A stretch of 57,759 bases of DNA from an uncultured beta proteobacterium (GCA_903822435.1 CAIJPE010000218.1:1-57759), one strand, 5' to 3'; counted from the stretch's first letter, positions 31,970 to 40,724 are shown. Notes: generated by a model from the sequence alone, not told the origin. Numbers and translations are program-made.

Positions 31970-33199
31970 ATGGAAGCTCCCACCTTGAGTCGCCGCCTGA
32001 TGCAGCAGGGCGACTTCCGCGTCATGACGGCGTGCGCGCCCGACCTGACCGAGTCCCTGGTCGCGTTGGGGACGGACATCGCACTGCTGATCGACCAGGA
32101 CGGCGTGGTGTCACAAGTGGCCCAGAGCGGCCACATGCCCATGTCCACGGCCGCCGCCGATTGGGTTGGTCGGCGCTGGGTGGACACCGTCACGCACGGC
32201 ACCCGAGCCAAGATCGATCGCCTGCTGGGCGATGTGCGCTGCGACAGCCTGGGTCAGCGGCGCGAAGTCAACCACGCCCATCAGCCGGGCGACCCCGGAC
32301 GTGACCACGCCGAGCTGCCCGTGGCCTACACCGCCATGCGGATGGGCACCGACGGGCCGGTGCTCGCCCTGGGGCGCGACCTGCGTTCGTGGGTGGCCTC
32401 CCAGAGCCGGATGTTGTCCGGCCAGCGGTTGCTGGAAAGCGACTACTGGCACCAACGCCAGGCTGCCCAGGAACAGGCTCGCCGGGCCAGGCTGCTGCAC
32501 CAGGCCGCCTCACAGCCCGCGGCCGTGGTCTGCGGCAGCACCTTCCGGCTTCTTGATGCCAACGCCGCGGCCATCGCATTGTTTTCCGAAGGCGGCAAGG
32601 CCGAAGGCCCGGGTTCGGCCAGCAGCCACTGGCTCGGACGCCCGGCGCAACAACTCTTCGACAGCCAGTCGTGGCCTTCCATGCGCCTGCTGCTGCAGAC
32701 CGCACGGCGCGGGCATCGGATGGCCGCCTTGCCTGCGAGGCTGGCGAGTTCCCACCGTTCGGCGCTGGTGGGCATGCTCGTGCCACCGGGTTGTGACGAC
32801 ACCCGGTGCCTGCTGCACCTGGATGTCATCGGCTCGGCCGGCGAGGCCGGCGATGCCTTCCAGGTGGGTGTCCTGGTCACCGATGCGGGCGGCCGGATCC
32901 TTTGCGCCAACGCGGCCCTGGCCCATTGGCTCGGCCTGGCGCACGAAGATGCGCTGCGCGGCCAGGCCTTGGGTGCGTGGCTGGATGGCGGGCACGGCAG
33001 CGCGGCGCACCTGCTGCAGGCCGTGGGGCGGCAAGGCCTGGTGCACGGTGTGCCCGTGGCCCTGCGCAACGGCCACGCCAAGCCGATCACCGTGCGGCTG
33101 TCGGCCCACTTGCTCGGCGGCGATGAGTCTGCCGTCTTCGGCTTCGAGCTGCGGCGCACCGCGCGGCGCGAAGCCCTTTCAGAAGTGGTATCGAGGTAA
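31970..33199 (+). CDS. PpsR-like PAS protein lacking the DNA-binding helix-turn-helix
   Basis: A 409-residue protein collinear with PpsR (28019-29503) over its first three domains. These are an N-domain (about 33-138, with D-I-A-L-L-I-D-Q-D-G against D-L-A-L-V-L-D-S-D-G in PpsR, ending G-R-D-L-R in both), a linker helix with E-S-D-Y-W, PAS1 (about 180-290) and PAS2 (about 294-397). It stops right after PAS2, and the roughly 85-residue Fis-type region is absent. The following bases encode the next gene, and no remnant is visible in another frame. By structure it could pair with PpsR, or with the phytochrome-like partner, without binding DNA. That role is inference. Confidence 0.85.
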   Translation: MEAPTLSRRLMQQGDFRVMTACAPDLTESLVALGTDIALLIDQDGVVSQVAQSGHMPMSTAAADWVGRRWVDTVTHGTRAKIDRLLGDVRCDSLGQRREVNHAHQPGDPGRDHAELPVAYTAMRMGTDGPVLALGRDLRSWVASQSRMLSGQRLLESDYWHQRQAAQEQARRARLLHQAASQPAAVVCGSTFRLLDANAAAIALFSEGGKAEGPGSASSHWLGRPAQQLFDSQSWPSMRLLLQTARRGHRMAALPARLASSHRSALVGMLVPPGCDDTRCLLHLDVIGSAGEAGDAFQVGVLVTDAGGRILCANAALAHWLGLAHEDALRGQALGAWLDGGHGSAAHLLQAVGRQGLVHGVPVALRNGHAKPITVRLSAHLLGGDESAVFGFELRRTARREALSEVVSR

Positions 33200-33204
33200 C
33201 GGCC

Positions 33205-35277
33205 TTGTCTCGCGGCGCAGTCAACAGCCAGACCGAACGCATCGACCGCGAGCGAGAGTCGCTCGTCGCGAGCTCCATCCAACCACACGGCCTGCTGCTG
33301 GTGGTGCGCGAGCCCGAGTGGCGCATCGTTCAAGCCAGCACCAGTGCGGGTGCGTTGCTGCGCCGGCCCCTGGCCAGCCTGCTGCTCGCCACGCTGCGCG
33401 ACCTGGGGGGCAACCTCGAAGCCCAGTTGGCCGAGCTGAGCAAGCGCAACGACCTGTCCGACCCGCAACCGCTGTCCTGCACGGTGGGCCAAGGCGGGCA
33501 GTGCATCGCGCTGACCGGCGCCGTGCACCGGGCCGGCCGAGACGACCTGGTGGTCGAGCTCGAACCGATACCCCCCGAAGGCGAAGACTCCGTGGCGCTC
33601 GGTGGCGTGGAAGGCCCCGAGTTGCTGGCCCAGCTGGGCGGCATCGTCCAGAGCCTGAGCACTTCGCCTTCCCTCGATGCGCTGGCCCTCGCCGCGGCCG
33701 AGGGCGTGCGGGCGCTGACTGGCTATGAATCGGTCTCGGTCTTCGAGCTGGACGCTGAAGGGCGCGGGCGCGCCATTGCCCACGCCGCTCCAGGTGATCA
33801 CGGCCTGCCCGAATCCGAAGCCCACCCGGCGGCCAACATGCCGCGTCGAGCGCGCGAGCTGTGCCTGCAGCACCGCGTGAGGGTGCTGGTGGACGTGAAC
33901 AGCCCGCCGTCCGATCTGGTGCCGCAGTTGCTGGCGGGCAGCGAGCAAGAGGCCGACTGCGAGCTCGACCTGTCTCGCAGCTACCTGCGCAGCCTGTCGC
34001 CGCAGCATCTGCGCCAGCTGCGCCAGCTGGGCGTGGTGTCCACCCTGCGCGTGTCCATCGTCCGTGAAGGCCGGCTCTGGGGCCTGCTGTCCTGCCACCA
34101 TGGCCATCCGCGCAACCTGCGGCACGGTATCCGCGCGGCCGTGGAGCTGCTCGCCGAGGTGATGGCCACGCGCATCGCAGCCCTGGAAAACCACGCGCGC
34201 AGCGAAGTGGCCTTGCAGGCCCGCCGGCTCGAGCAGCGCATGCTGGAAGCCAATGCCGCCGAGGGCGACTGGCGCGGCGCGCTGTTCCGCCAGCCGGACG
34301 CCCTGCTGCAGCCCATGCAGGCCGGGGGCGCGCTGCTGTGGCATGGCGGCGAATGGCAGTCGTGCGGGCGGGTGCCGGCCCGGGAAGCCTTGCCGGCGCT
34401 GCTGGACTGGATCGACCGCCAGGGCCCGGCGGCGGTCTGCGCCTGCCCCGACCTGCCCGCACAGGCGCCGGCCCTGGCGGCCCGGCTGCCCGGCGTGGGC
34501 AGCGTGATGGCGGTGCGCCTGTCGGCTGCGCCCGCGGACCGCCTGGTGTGGCTGCGCAGCCGGGACGTGGCCGGCGATGCCTGGACCGAGGCCCAGCAGG
34601 CCCTGGCCGCCGCCCTTGGGCGCTCGGTGCAGGACATCAGCGTGCAGGTCAACGCCGTGCGCCTGCTGATTGCAGAGAGCCAGCTCACCCAGGTTCGGGC
34701 CGCGGTGGCCGGTTCGAAGCAAGCCGTGGTGGTGGCCGGTGCCAGCCCGCAGGCCTTCTTCGCCAACGACGCCTTCTTCGCCCTCACCGGGCGCCGGCAC
34801 GACGAATGCACTGGCCTGGAAGCCATGGCCAGCCTGTTCATGAACCGCGAGCTGGCCCGCCAGATGATTGGGCACGTGCGCGCCGAGCAGCGCTCCTGGC
34901 ATGGCGAACTGGCGCTGCAGCGGCCCGATGGCTCGGCGCTGCCGGTGGCCATCCGCGCCGAGCCGGTACCCGAGAGCAGTGGCGCCTCGTTGGGCTTCAT
35001 CTTCCTGTTCCATGACCTGACGGCCAGCAAGCGCGCCGACGCGGCGCGGCTGCACCTGGAAGGCATGCTGACCCAGGTGGGCCGCGGCCTGCTGGCCACC
35101 GAGGGCGACGAGTTGGTGGGTGCCATCCTGGCCAATGCGAGCCTGGCCGCCATGGACATCGCCGAAGGTGGCGCCACCCTGGCCGTGGCCCCGCTGCTCC
35201 AGGAGGTCGAGGCCTCGACCACGCGCGCCACCCAGCTCTTCGACCGCATCCGACGCTTGCACTCAGGCAACCCCTGA
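33205..35277 (+). CDS. bphP: Degenerate bacteriophytochrome (PAS-GAF-PHY-PAS), no chromophore cysteine
   Basis: A 690-residue phytochrome-family protein: PAS (about 20-120, S-I-Q-P-H-G-L-L), GAF (about 145-325, S-P-Q-H and L-L-S-C-H-H), a shortened PHY (about 340-485), a further PAS (about 495-605) and a short helical end. There is no kinase ATPase domain. The first cysteine is residue 92, so the biliverdin-binding cysteine before the PAS domain is missing. P-x-S-D-I-P reads P-A-A-N-M-P. The PHY tongue with P-R-x-S-F is not present between W-L-R-S (449-452) and the next helix. Start is a TTG with GAGG at 33193-33196, 5 bases after the PpsR-like gene. Domain layout resembles BphP proteins that control PpsR. 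Confidence 0.85.
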   Translation: MSRGAVNSQTERIDRERESLVASSIQPHGLLLVVREPEWRIVQASTSAGALLRRPLASLLLATLRDLGGNLEAQLAELSKRNDLSDPQPLSCTVGQGGQCIALTGAVHRAGRDDLVVELEPIPPEGEDSVALGGVEGPELLAQLGGIVQSLSTSPSLDALALAAAEGVRALTGYESVSVFELDAEGRGRAIAHAAPGDHGLPESEAHPAANMPRRARELCLQHRVRVLVDVNSPPSDLVPQLLAGSEQEADCELDLSRSYLRSLSPQHLRQLRQLGVVSTLRVSIVREGRLWGLLSCHHGHPRNLRHGIRAAVELLAEVMATRIAALENHARSEVALQARRLEQRMLEANAAEGDWRGALFRQPDALLQPMQAGGALLWHGGEWQSCGRVPAREALPALLDWIDRQGPAAVCACPDLPAQAPALAARLPGVGSVMAVRLSAAPADRLVWLRSRDVAGDAWTEAQQALAAALGRSVQDISVQVNAVRLLIAESQLTQVRAAVAGSKQAVVVAGASPQAFFANDAFFALTGRRHDECTGLEAMASLFMNRELARQMIGHVRAEQRSWHGELALQRPDGSALPVAIRAEPVPESSGASLGFIFLFHDLTASKRADAARLHLEGMLTQVGRGLLATEGDELVGAILANASLAAMDIAEGGATLAVAPLLQEVEASTTRATQLFDRIRRLHSGNP

Positions 35278-35302
35278 GGAGGGGGGGTCGCGGGCCCCCT
35301 CC
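35278..35302 (+). terminator. Hairpin after the bphP-like gene
   Basis: GGAGGGGG (35278-35285) pairs with CCCCCTCC (35295-35302) around a 9-base loop, starting directly after the TGA stop. No T-run follows, so termination is possible but not assured. It separates the PpsR-like/bphP-like pair from the SARP-type regulator. Confidence 0.45.
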
Positions 35303-35350
35303 CGCGGCCCATGCACGGGATAGGATGCGGGCCTTCACCACAGGACGGTC

Positions 35351-38158
35351 ATGGCCGCGCAACTGTCCACGTTGCCTGATATCGCGCAGACAGCAGGCCG
35401 GCCCGACCCGGGGCAGCCGAACCCTCGCTGGACCGTGCGGCTGCTCGGCGCGGTGGTGGCCGAGAGCGGCGGCGAGCGCCTGTCGCACTGGCCCACGCGC
35501 GCCACGGCCGCGCTGCTCGCCCGCCTGGCGCTGCACCCCGACCGCGACCATCCGCGCGAAGAACTGGTGGAACTGCTGTGGCCCGGCGTGGCCTTGGAGG
35601 TCGGCCGCAACCGGCTTCGCCAGGCGCTGTCGGCGCTGCGCAGCCTGCTGGAGCCGCGCGATCCCCTGAGCGCGCCGGTGCTGCAGGCCGACCGCCTGAG
35701 CATCCGCGTGCTGCCCGGTGCCCTGGACTGCGATGTGCGCCGCTTCGAGGCCTGCCTGCGGGCCGGCGACTCGCATGGCGCGCGGCAGTGGTATCGCGGC
35801 GATTTCATGCCCAGCTGGTACGAAGACTGGGTGGTCGAGGAGCGTCATCGCCTCGCAGCCCGCCACGAGTCCCTGGATGCAAGCCGCACGGCGGCGCCCC
35901 CCGAGCCCGTGGCATCACCGCCCAGCGGCCTGCCCAGCTACTGGACGCGCGCCTTCGGCGCCGAGCAGATGACCGCCCTCCTGCAGGCCCGCGTGGCCAT
36001 GCACCGCCTGGTCACCGTGCACGGACCTGGCGGCAGCGGCAAGACCCGGCTGGCCGTGGCCGTGGCCCAGTCCTTGCGCGAAGCGGACGCCAGCCTGCGC
36101 GCTGCGAATGGCCTCCCCGGGCCGTTCGCCAAAGCCCGTGCGGGCCTCGCCTTCGAGCGCATCGCCTTCGTCTCGTTGGTCGATTGCGTGGACACCCGAC
36201 AGGTGCTGGATGCCGTGTGCGCGGCGCTGCAGGCCGACGCTGCGGGCGACCCGCTGACACGCATCGGGGTGGCGCTGGCCGGGCGCCACACCCTGCTGGT
36301 GCTGGACAACGTCGAACACCTGGCCAGCGGCTCCGGCAGCCAGATCGCCGGCCTGCTGTCAACCGCACCGGAGTTGCATGTGCTCGTGACCTCGCGGTGT
36401 CTGCTGGAAGTCGATGGCGAGCAGGCGTTCGAGCTGGAAGGGCTGGCGCTGCCGCCCGCCGATGCCGCACTGGCGAACGCCGCCGTCAACCCCGCCGTGG
36501 CCCTGTTTCTCGACCGCGCCCGCGCCGCGAAGGCCGACTTTGCCCTGGACGCCCGCAACCTGAGCTGCGTGGTGGGTCTCGTGCGCCTGCTCGGTGGGAT
36601 GCCGCTGGCCATCGAACTGGCCGCATCGCGGATGCGCAGCCACACGCCGCGCGACCTGCTGAACCGTCTCAGCGTCGGCGCCGGAACGCCCATGCTCGAC
36701 CTGCTGGCACGCGGTTCCGGGCGCGCCACGCAGGACGCCCGCCACGCCTCCATGCGTCACGTCGTGGCCTGGAGCTGGCGCCAGTTGCGGCCGGCCCAGG
36801 CCGAATTGCTGCAAGGCCTGTCGGTCTGTGCCGGCGACGCACAGTGGGGGGCCGCGGCCGCCGTGATGGCGATCGATCCGGCGCTGGCGCTGACGCTGCT
36901 GGACGAGTTGTTGGACGCCTCACTGGTGCGCGCTGCCGAGGGCACGGACGGCAGCATGCGCTTCGGCCTGCTGCAACCGGTGCGCGAATATGCCGCGGAC
37001 AGCAGCACGCCAGCCGCGGCGCGCCTGGCGCGCAGCCGGCTGCGCGGCTGGCTGACCGCTCAGGCCGGCCCGCTGCTGGCCCGAGGCCCGGCGGCGGTGG
37101 CGCCGGAGGTGGCGCAGCTTCACGGGGCGCTGCTCACCGCACCGGCTGACGGCGAGCCGGAGCAGGCCCTGGCGCTGGCGGTGGCACTGCGCAGCTACTG
37201 GGACATCGACCACCTGCCCTACTCGGTGCTGCTGGCGCTGGAAGTCTCGCTGGACGCCCAGGCGGCCATGCCGGCCGGTGACGACAACTTGCGTGCCGAT
37301 GCGCACGAGCTGCTGTCCTTTGCGCGCGGCGTGGCCGGCTGCTCCCCCGAAGCCATCCAGCATGCCCTGGCCGCAAGGGCCCTGGCGCGCGACGATCGCC
37401 GGCGCAGCCTGGCCCTGGCCCGTCAAGCCTGGGCACACTACGTTGCCGGGCAGTTCGACCAGCCCCTGGAGCCGCTGCTAGACGAAGCCCAGGCCCTGGC
37501 TGAGCGCACGGGCGACCTGCATGCCCAGGCCACGGTCGTGCGGATGCACAGCATCGTGGCCTGCAACATCCGGCTGGACTTCGATCGCACGGAACGGCTC
37601 TCCGCCACTGCGCAAGCCCTTTGGGAACGCCTGGGCAACCGGCCAATGGCCTGGCTCTCGCTGATGAACCGGGCGATGATGTGGGGCAAGACCGGGCGCG
37701 GGAACCAAGACGCCGTGACGGTGCTGGGCGAGTGCGAGCGCGCCACCCGGGCTGGCGGTGACTGGCCGGGGCTCATCACCTGCACGCGACAACTCGGCCG
37801 CATCCACATCCGCATGCGCCAGTGGCAACCGGCACGGGCCGCACTTCAGCGCAGTGTCCAAGTGGCCTGGCAACGCCACGCCGCCCTCGGCCTGGCGCAC
37901 GCGCTGTTGCACCTGCCCATCACCCTGCTGATGTGCGGGCAGGCCGAGGCGGCGGCCCGCCTGGACGGCTACGCGGTGGCCCATTGGTGGCGCCTCTTCA
38001 ACGGCATCAACCGCATCGAGGCGCGTGAACTGCGACGCACACGGCGGCTGTTGAGGCTGGCCCTGGGCGGTGCGCGCGCCGAGGCCCTGCGCGTGGAAGG
38101 CCGCAGCCTGGATCCCTCGGCCGCCGTGCTGCTGGCCCTGGGCGCCCTGCCGGCCTGA
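35351..38158 (+). CDS. SARP/AfsR-like STAND regulator (BTAD-ATPase-TPR)
   Basis: A large 935-residue regulator. Residues about 28-175 form a winged-helix/BTAD unit (T-V-R-L-L-G, L-V-E-L-L-W-P, R-N-R-L-R-Q-A-L-S-A-L-R). A signal-transduction ATPase follows, with Walker A G-P-G-G-S-G-K-T (225-232) and Walker B L-L-V-L-D-N (315-320) plus L-G-G-M-P-L-A-I-E-L-A-A-S. The C-terminal 350 residues are Ala-rich helical repeats of TPR type. Such proteins bind DNA when an unknown ligand opens the STAND core. It lies between the photoregulator pair and the catabolic genes, and its target is not evident. Confidence 0.8.
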   Translation: MAAQLSTLPDIAQTAGRPDPGQPNPRWTVRLLGAVVAESGGERLSHWPTRATAALLARLALHPDRDHPREELVELLWPGVALEVGRNRLRQALSALRSLLEPRDPLSAPVLQADRLSIRVLPGALDCDVRRFEACLRAGDSHGARQWYRGDFMPSWYEDWVVEERHRLAARHESLDASRTAAPPEPVASPPSGLPSYWTRAFGAEQMTALLQARVAMHRLVTVHGPGGSGKTRLAVAVAQSLREADASLRAANGLPGPFAKARAGLAFERIAFVSLVDCVDTRQVLDAVCAALQADAAGDPLTRIGVALAGRHTLLVLDNVEHLASGSGSQIAGLLSTAPELHVLVTSRCLLEVDGEQAFELEGLALPPADAALANAAVNPAVALFLDRARAAKADFALDARNLSCVVGLVRLLGGMPLAIELAASRMRSHTPRDLLNRLSVGAGTPMLDLLARGSGRATQDARHASMRHVVAWSWRQLRPAQAELLQGLSVCAGDAQWGAAAAVMAIDPALALTLLDELLDASLVRAAEGTDGSMRFGLLQPVREYAADSSTPAAARLARSRLRGWLTAQAGPLLARGPAAVAPEVAQLHGALLTAPADGEPEQALALAVALRSYWDIDHLPYSVLLALEVSLDAQAAMPAGDDNLRADAHELLSFARGVAGCSPEAIQHALAARALARDDRRRSLALARQAWAHYVAGQFDQPLEPLLDEAQALAERTGDLHAQATVVRMHSIVACNIRLDFDRTERLSATAQALWERLGNRPMAWLSLMNRAMMWGKTGRGNQDAVTVLGECERATRAGGDWPGLITCTRQLGRIHIRMRQWQPARAALQRSVQVAWQRHAALGLAHALLHLPITLLMCGQAEAAARLDGYAVAHWWRLFNGINRIEARELRRTRRLLRLALGGARAEALRVEGRSLDPSAAVLLALGALPA

Positions 38159-38180
38159 AGGGCGGCCCGGCGAGGCCCGC

Positions 38181-38687
38181 TCAGGCGACGCGCCAGAACT
38201 CCAGCAGGACGCGACGGGGCTCGCGCTGCCCGACCGACAGGGCCACGATCCGGTTCAGGTGCAGCCAGTCGGGGTGGCCCGTGGTGAAGCGCACCGCAGT
38301 GCGAAAGTAGTAGGCGTCGCGTGGCACCTCCTCGCCGCGGGCCAGGCGGGCCATGACCTCGGGCGGGCCGTGGCGGATGCCGTCGCTCTGCACCTCCACC
38401 AGCGCACCGTCGGGGCATCGGACGACGTAGTGGGCGCTGATGTCGGTGACGCCATCGCCCCGCTGCACCTGCCAATCGACACCGCCTTCGACCAGCGCAC
38501 CCTGCAGTTCGGGGCCCTGCACGGTACCCGCCCCGATGCTCACGTAGCGGCGTTCGCCATGGCGGGCCGGCCCGCCCAGCGACACCACCGGGCCCACCTG
38601 GCACGCCACGCGGCCCATGAAGACCAGCGCCGGCGGCGCCGGCATGGGCAGCGGCTCAGGCACTGCCACTGGCACGGTCGAGCTCAT
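38181..38687 (-). CDS. DUF3237 family protein
   Basis: A 168-residue single-domain protein of the DUF3237 family, a small beta-rich fold of unknown function often found beside aromatic-degradation genes. Visible family features are G-P-E-L-Q-G near the middle, the A-H-Y-V-V-R-C-P-D-G-A-L-V-E-V-Q-S-D-G-I-R-H-G segment, and D-A-Y-Y-F-R-T-A-V-R-F-T-T-G. The N-terminal 25 residues are Pro-rich. Its ATG lies within the last 32 bases of the aldo/keto reductase gene, so it is the last gene of a leftward set of three. Confidence 0.8.
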   Translation of the reverse strand: MSSTVPVAVPEPLPMPAPPALVFMGRVACQVGPVVSLGGPARHGERRYVSIGAGTVQGPELQGALVEGGVDWQVQRGDGVTDISAHYVVRCPDGALVEVQSDGIRHGPPEVMARLARGEEVPRDAYYFRTAVRFTTGHPDWLHLNRIVALSVGQREPRRVLLEFWRVA

Positions 38688-39630
38688 CGATGTCCTGCCG
38701 GCTCAGCACCAGCCGCATCGCGCCCAGCAGTTCGGCCATCTGGGCCAGCGAGGTGGCGCTGGCGATGGGCGATGTGATGGCGGGCCGCTGCATCTGCCAG
38801 GCCAGTGCAACCTGCCCTGGCTGCGCACCGATGCGCCCGGCCACGGCATCCAGGGCGCCGAGAATGGCCAGGCCGCGCTCGTCGAGGTAGCGCTTGACCA
38901 CGTTCTGGCCCCGCAGGCTCTTGGACGCGTCGTCGGCCGTGCGGTACTTGCCCGTCAGGAACCCGGCAGCCAGGCCATAGAAATTGATCACCCCCACCTC
39001 TTCGGCGGCGCACAGGGGCGCGAGCTCGGCCTCGAAGCCGGCGCGGTCGATCAGGTTGTACAGGGGCTGCAGGCTCTCGTAGCGGGGCAGGCCCTGCTCG
39101 GCGCTGATGCGCAGCGCCTCGGCCAGCCGCGCCGCGGTGTAGTTGGATGCGCCGATGGCCCGCACCTTGCCTTCCCGGATGAGCTCGGCGTAGGCCGACA
39201 GCGTCTCTTCCAGCGGGGTCTCGGGGTCGTCGATGTGCGACTGATAGAGATCGATGCGGTCGGTCTGCAGGCGTTGCAACGACTCGTCCACGGCCTGCCG
39301 GATGCGGGCGGCGCCCAGGCCTTTCTTGCCCGGCCCCATGGGGTTGCCGACCTTGGTGGCCAGCACGATGCGGTCGCGCTTGGCCGGGCTTTGCCGCAGC
39401 CATTTGCCGATCAGGGTTTCGCTCTCACCGCCCACGTGGCCGGGCACCCAGGCCGAGTAGACATCGGCCGTGTCGATGAGGTTGCCCCCACCATCGATCC
39501 AGGCGTCCAGCAGCGAGAAGGTGGTGGATTCATCGGCCGTCCAGCCGAAGACGTTGCAGCCCAGGGCCAGGGGCGAGACGTTCAGCCCCGAACGGCCCAG
39601 GGGGCGCAGGGCGATGCCGGTGGTGGTCAC
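38656..39630 (-). CDS. Aldo/keto reductase
   Basis: A 324-residue NADPH-dependent TIM-barrel reductase of the YhdN/pyridoxal-dehydrogenase-like AKR group. The catalytic Asp-Tyr-Lys-His set is visible: D-T-A-D-V-Y-S, A-T-K-V-G and Q-S-H-I-D-D. G-A-S-N-Y and Q-P-L-Y-N-L follow, with the C-terminal cofactor-binding region. The start is a GTG that overlaps the stop of the upstream dioxygenase gene (GTGA at 39630-39627). The substrate cannot be told from sequence. Confidence 0.9.
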   Translation of the reverse strand: MTTTGIALRPLGRSGLNVSPLALGCNVFGWTADESTTFSLLDAWIDGGGNLIDTADVYSAWVPGHVGGESETLIGKWLRQSPAKRDRIVLATKVGNPMGPGKKGLGAARIRQAVDESLQRLQTDRIDLYQSHIDDPETPLEETLSAYAELIREGKVRAIGASNYTAARLAEALRISAEQGLPRYESLQPLYNLIDRAGFEAELAPLCAAEEVGVINFYGLAAGFLTGKYRTADDASKSLRGQNVVKRYLDERGLAILGALDAVAGRIGAQPGQVALAWQMQRPAITSPIASATSLAQMAELLGAMRLVLSRQDIDELDRASGSA

Positions 39631-40724
39631 AGAAAATCCTCACGCAAGAGATCGAGCTTGTCCTGCACCGCGCGGTCGGAGTAGCTGAACAGCACCGCGT
39701 CGCTCTGCGCGCTGTGGCGCACGGTCACCCAGCTGGGCACCACGAAGATGTCGTGAGGGCCCCAGTCGAAATGCTGCTCGCCCACGGTGCTGCTGCCCGC
39801 GCCTTCGACCACCACGAAGACAGTGCTGTCGGTGGCGCGGTAGGGCCGGCTCTCGAAGCCCTTGGGCAGCAACTGCATCCAGGTGGCCATGGTCGGCATG
39901 GCCCAGCTGCCGTTGATCGGATTGACGTAGCGCATCTTGTGGCCGTGCCAGGCGTTGATCTCGCGAAAGCGCGACAACTGGTGCAGCGCCTCGCGGGTGC
40001 GGCGGTAGGGGTAATTGAAGATGGGCGAGGTCAGCGAGCCGGGCTTGCAGTCGACCGGCAGCAGGTTGCAGCCTGCCTCGGCCATGGCCGCACCCTCGGG
40101 CCGGTCCACCGGGTGCACCCGGCCGGGATAGCCTTCGCGGAAGCTGGCGCCCAGCAGGTTGACGATGTGCATGTCCAGCCCGTCCAGCCAGACCATCGGG
40201 GCGTCGCCCACGTTGCCATGGTCGTGCCACGCCATCGACGGCGTGGTGACGAAATCGCCGGGCTCCATCATCGTCTTCTCGCCGCCCACGGCAGTGAAGG
40301 CGTCGCGCCCCTCGATGATGAAGCGCAGGGCCGAGGCAACATGGCGATGGGCCGGCGCCACCTCGCCCGGCAGGATGATCTGCAGGCCGGCGAACAGGCT
40401 CTGGGTGATGCGCGACTGGCCGGGCAGGCCGGGGTTCTCGAGCACCATCACGCGGCGCTCGGCCTCGGCGGTGGAGATCTGCGCACAGCTTTCCATCACG
40501 TAGGGCCTCACCTGGGCATAGCGCCACAGGGCAGGCACGCAACGCGGCATGGGGGTCTCGGTGACCAGGCCGTGCAGCACGCGCCACAGTGGCGCCAGGT
40601 GCTGCTGGGCGGCGCGCTGGTAGAAATCGCTGCGGCCTGCCTCTGCGGCCAGGTCGACCGTGGGCACGAAGCCCGCGGTGTCGGCCGGCGGGGCCGCGGA
40701 CGAGGGCGGGTTGGAGAGATCCAT
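39627..40724 (-). CDS. Gentisate 1,2-dioxygenase-like bicupin
   Basis: A 365-residue protein with two cupin halves, like gentisate or 1-hydroxy-2-naphthoate dioxygenases that cleave a dihydroxylated ring with Fe(II). The N-terminal cupin carries A-H-R-H-V-A-S-A-L-R-F-I-I-E-G and the nearby W-H-D-H-G segment. The C-terminal half has T-V-F-V-V-V-E-G-A-G and a later D-I-F-V-V-P-S-W. The ATG at 40724 has AGGA 7-8 bases upstream. The companion maleylpyruvate or fumarylpyruvate genes are not adjacent, so the ring substrate is uncertain. Confidence 0.85.
   Translation of the reverse strand: MDLSNPPSSAAPPADTAGFVPTVDLAAEAGRSDFYQRAAQQHLAPLWRVLHGLVTETPMPRCVPALWRYAQVRPYVMESCAQISTAEAERRVMVLENPGLPGQSRITQSLFAGLQIILPGEVAPAHRHVASALRFIIEGRDAFTAVGGEKTMMEPGDFVTTPSMAWHDHGNVGDAPMVWLDGLDMHIVNLLGASFREGYPGRVHPVDRPEGAAMAEAGCNLLPVDCKPGSLTSPIFNYPYRRTREALHQLSRFREINAWHGHKMRYVNPINGSWAMPTMATWMQLLPKGFESRPYRATDSTVFVVVEGAGSSTVGEQHFDWGPHDIFVVPSWVTVRHSAQSDAVLFSYSDRAVQDKLDLLREDFL

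Noticed and set aside
32900..33260. Frameshifted remnant of an HTH after the PpsR-like gene
   Set aside because: I looked for the N-R-A-S-A-A-L-L-L-G-L-S-R-Q-type sequence in the other frames around the stop codon and saw none; the downstream bases encode the phytochrome-like N-terminus.
33205..34300. Possible alternative chromophore cysteine in the GAF domain (as in plant or Cph1 phytochromes)
   Set aside because: The residue before the GAF histidine is Gln (S-P-Q-H), and the other cysteines (residues 92, 100, 220, 252, 297) are not at a known attachment position.
32443..35262. A 939-codon leftward open frame opposite the PpsR-like and bphP-like genes
   Set aside because: Same shadow effect; the rightward frames carry PAS, GAF and PHY motifs, ribosome sites and consistent family lengths.
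35278..35302. G-run/C-run hairpin considered as an attachment site or repeat element
   Set aside because: No second copy or integrase-like gene was seen nearby; it fits better as a simple end-of-gene hairpin.
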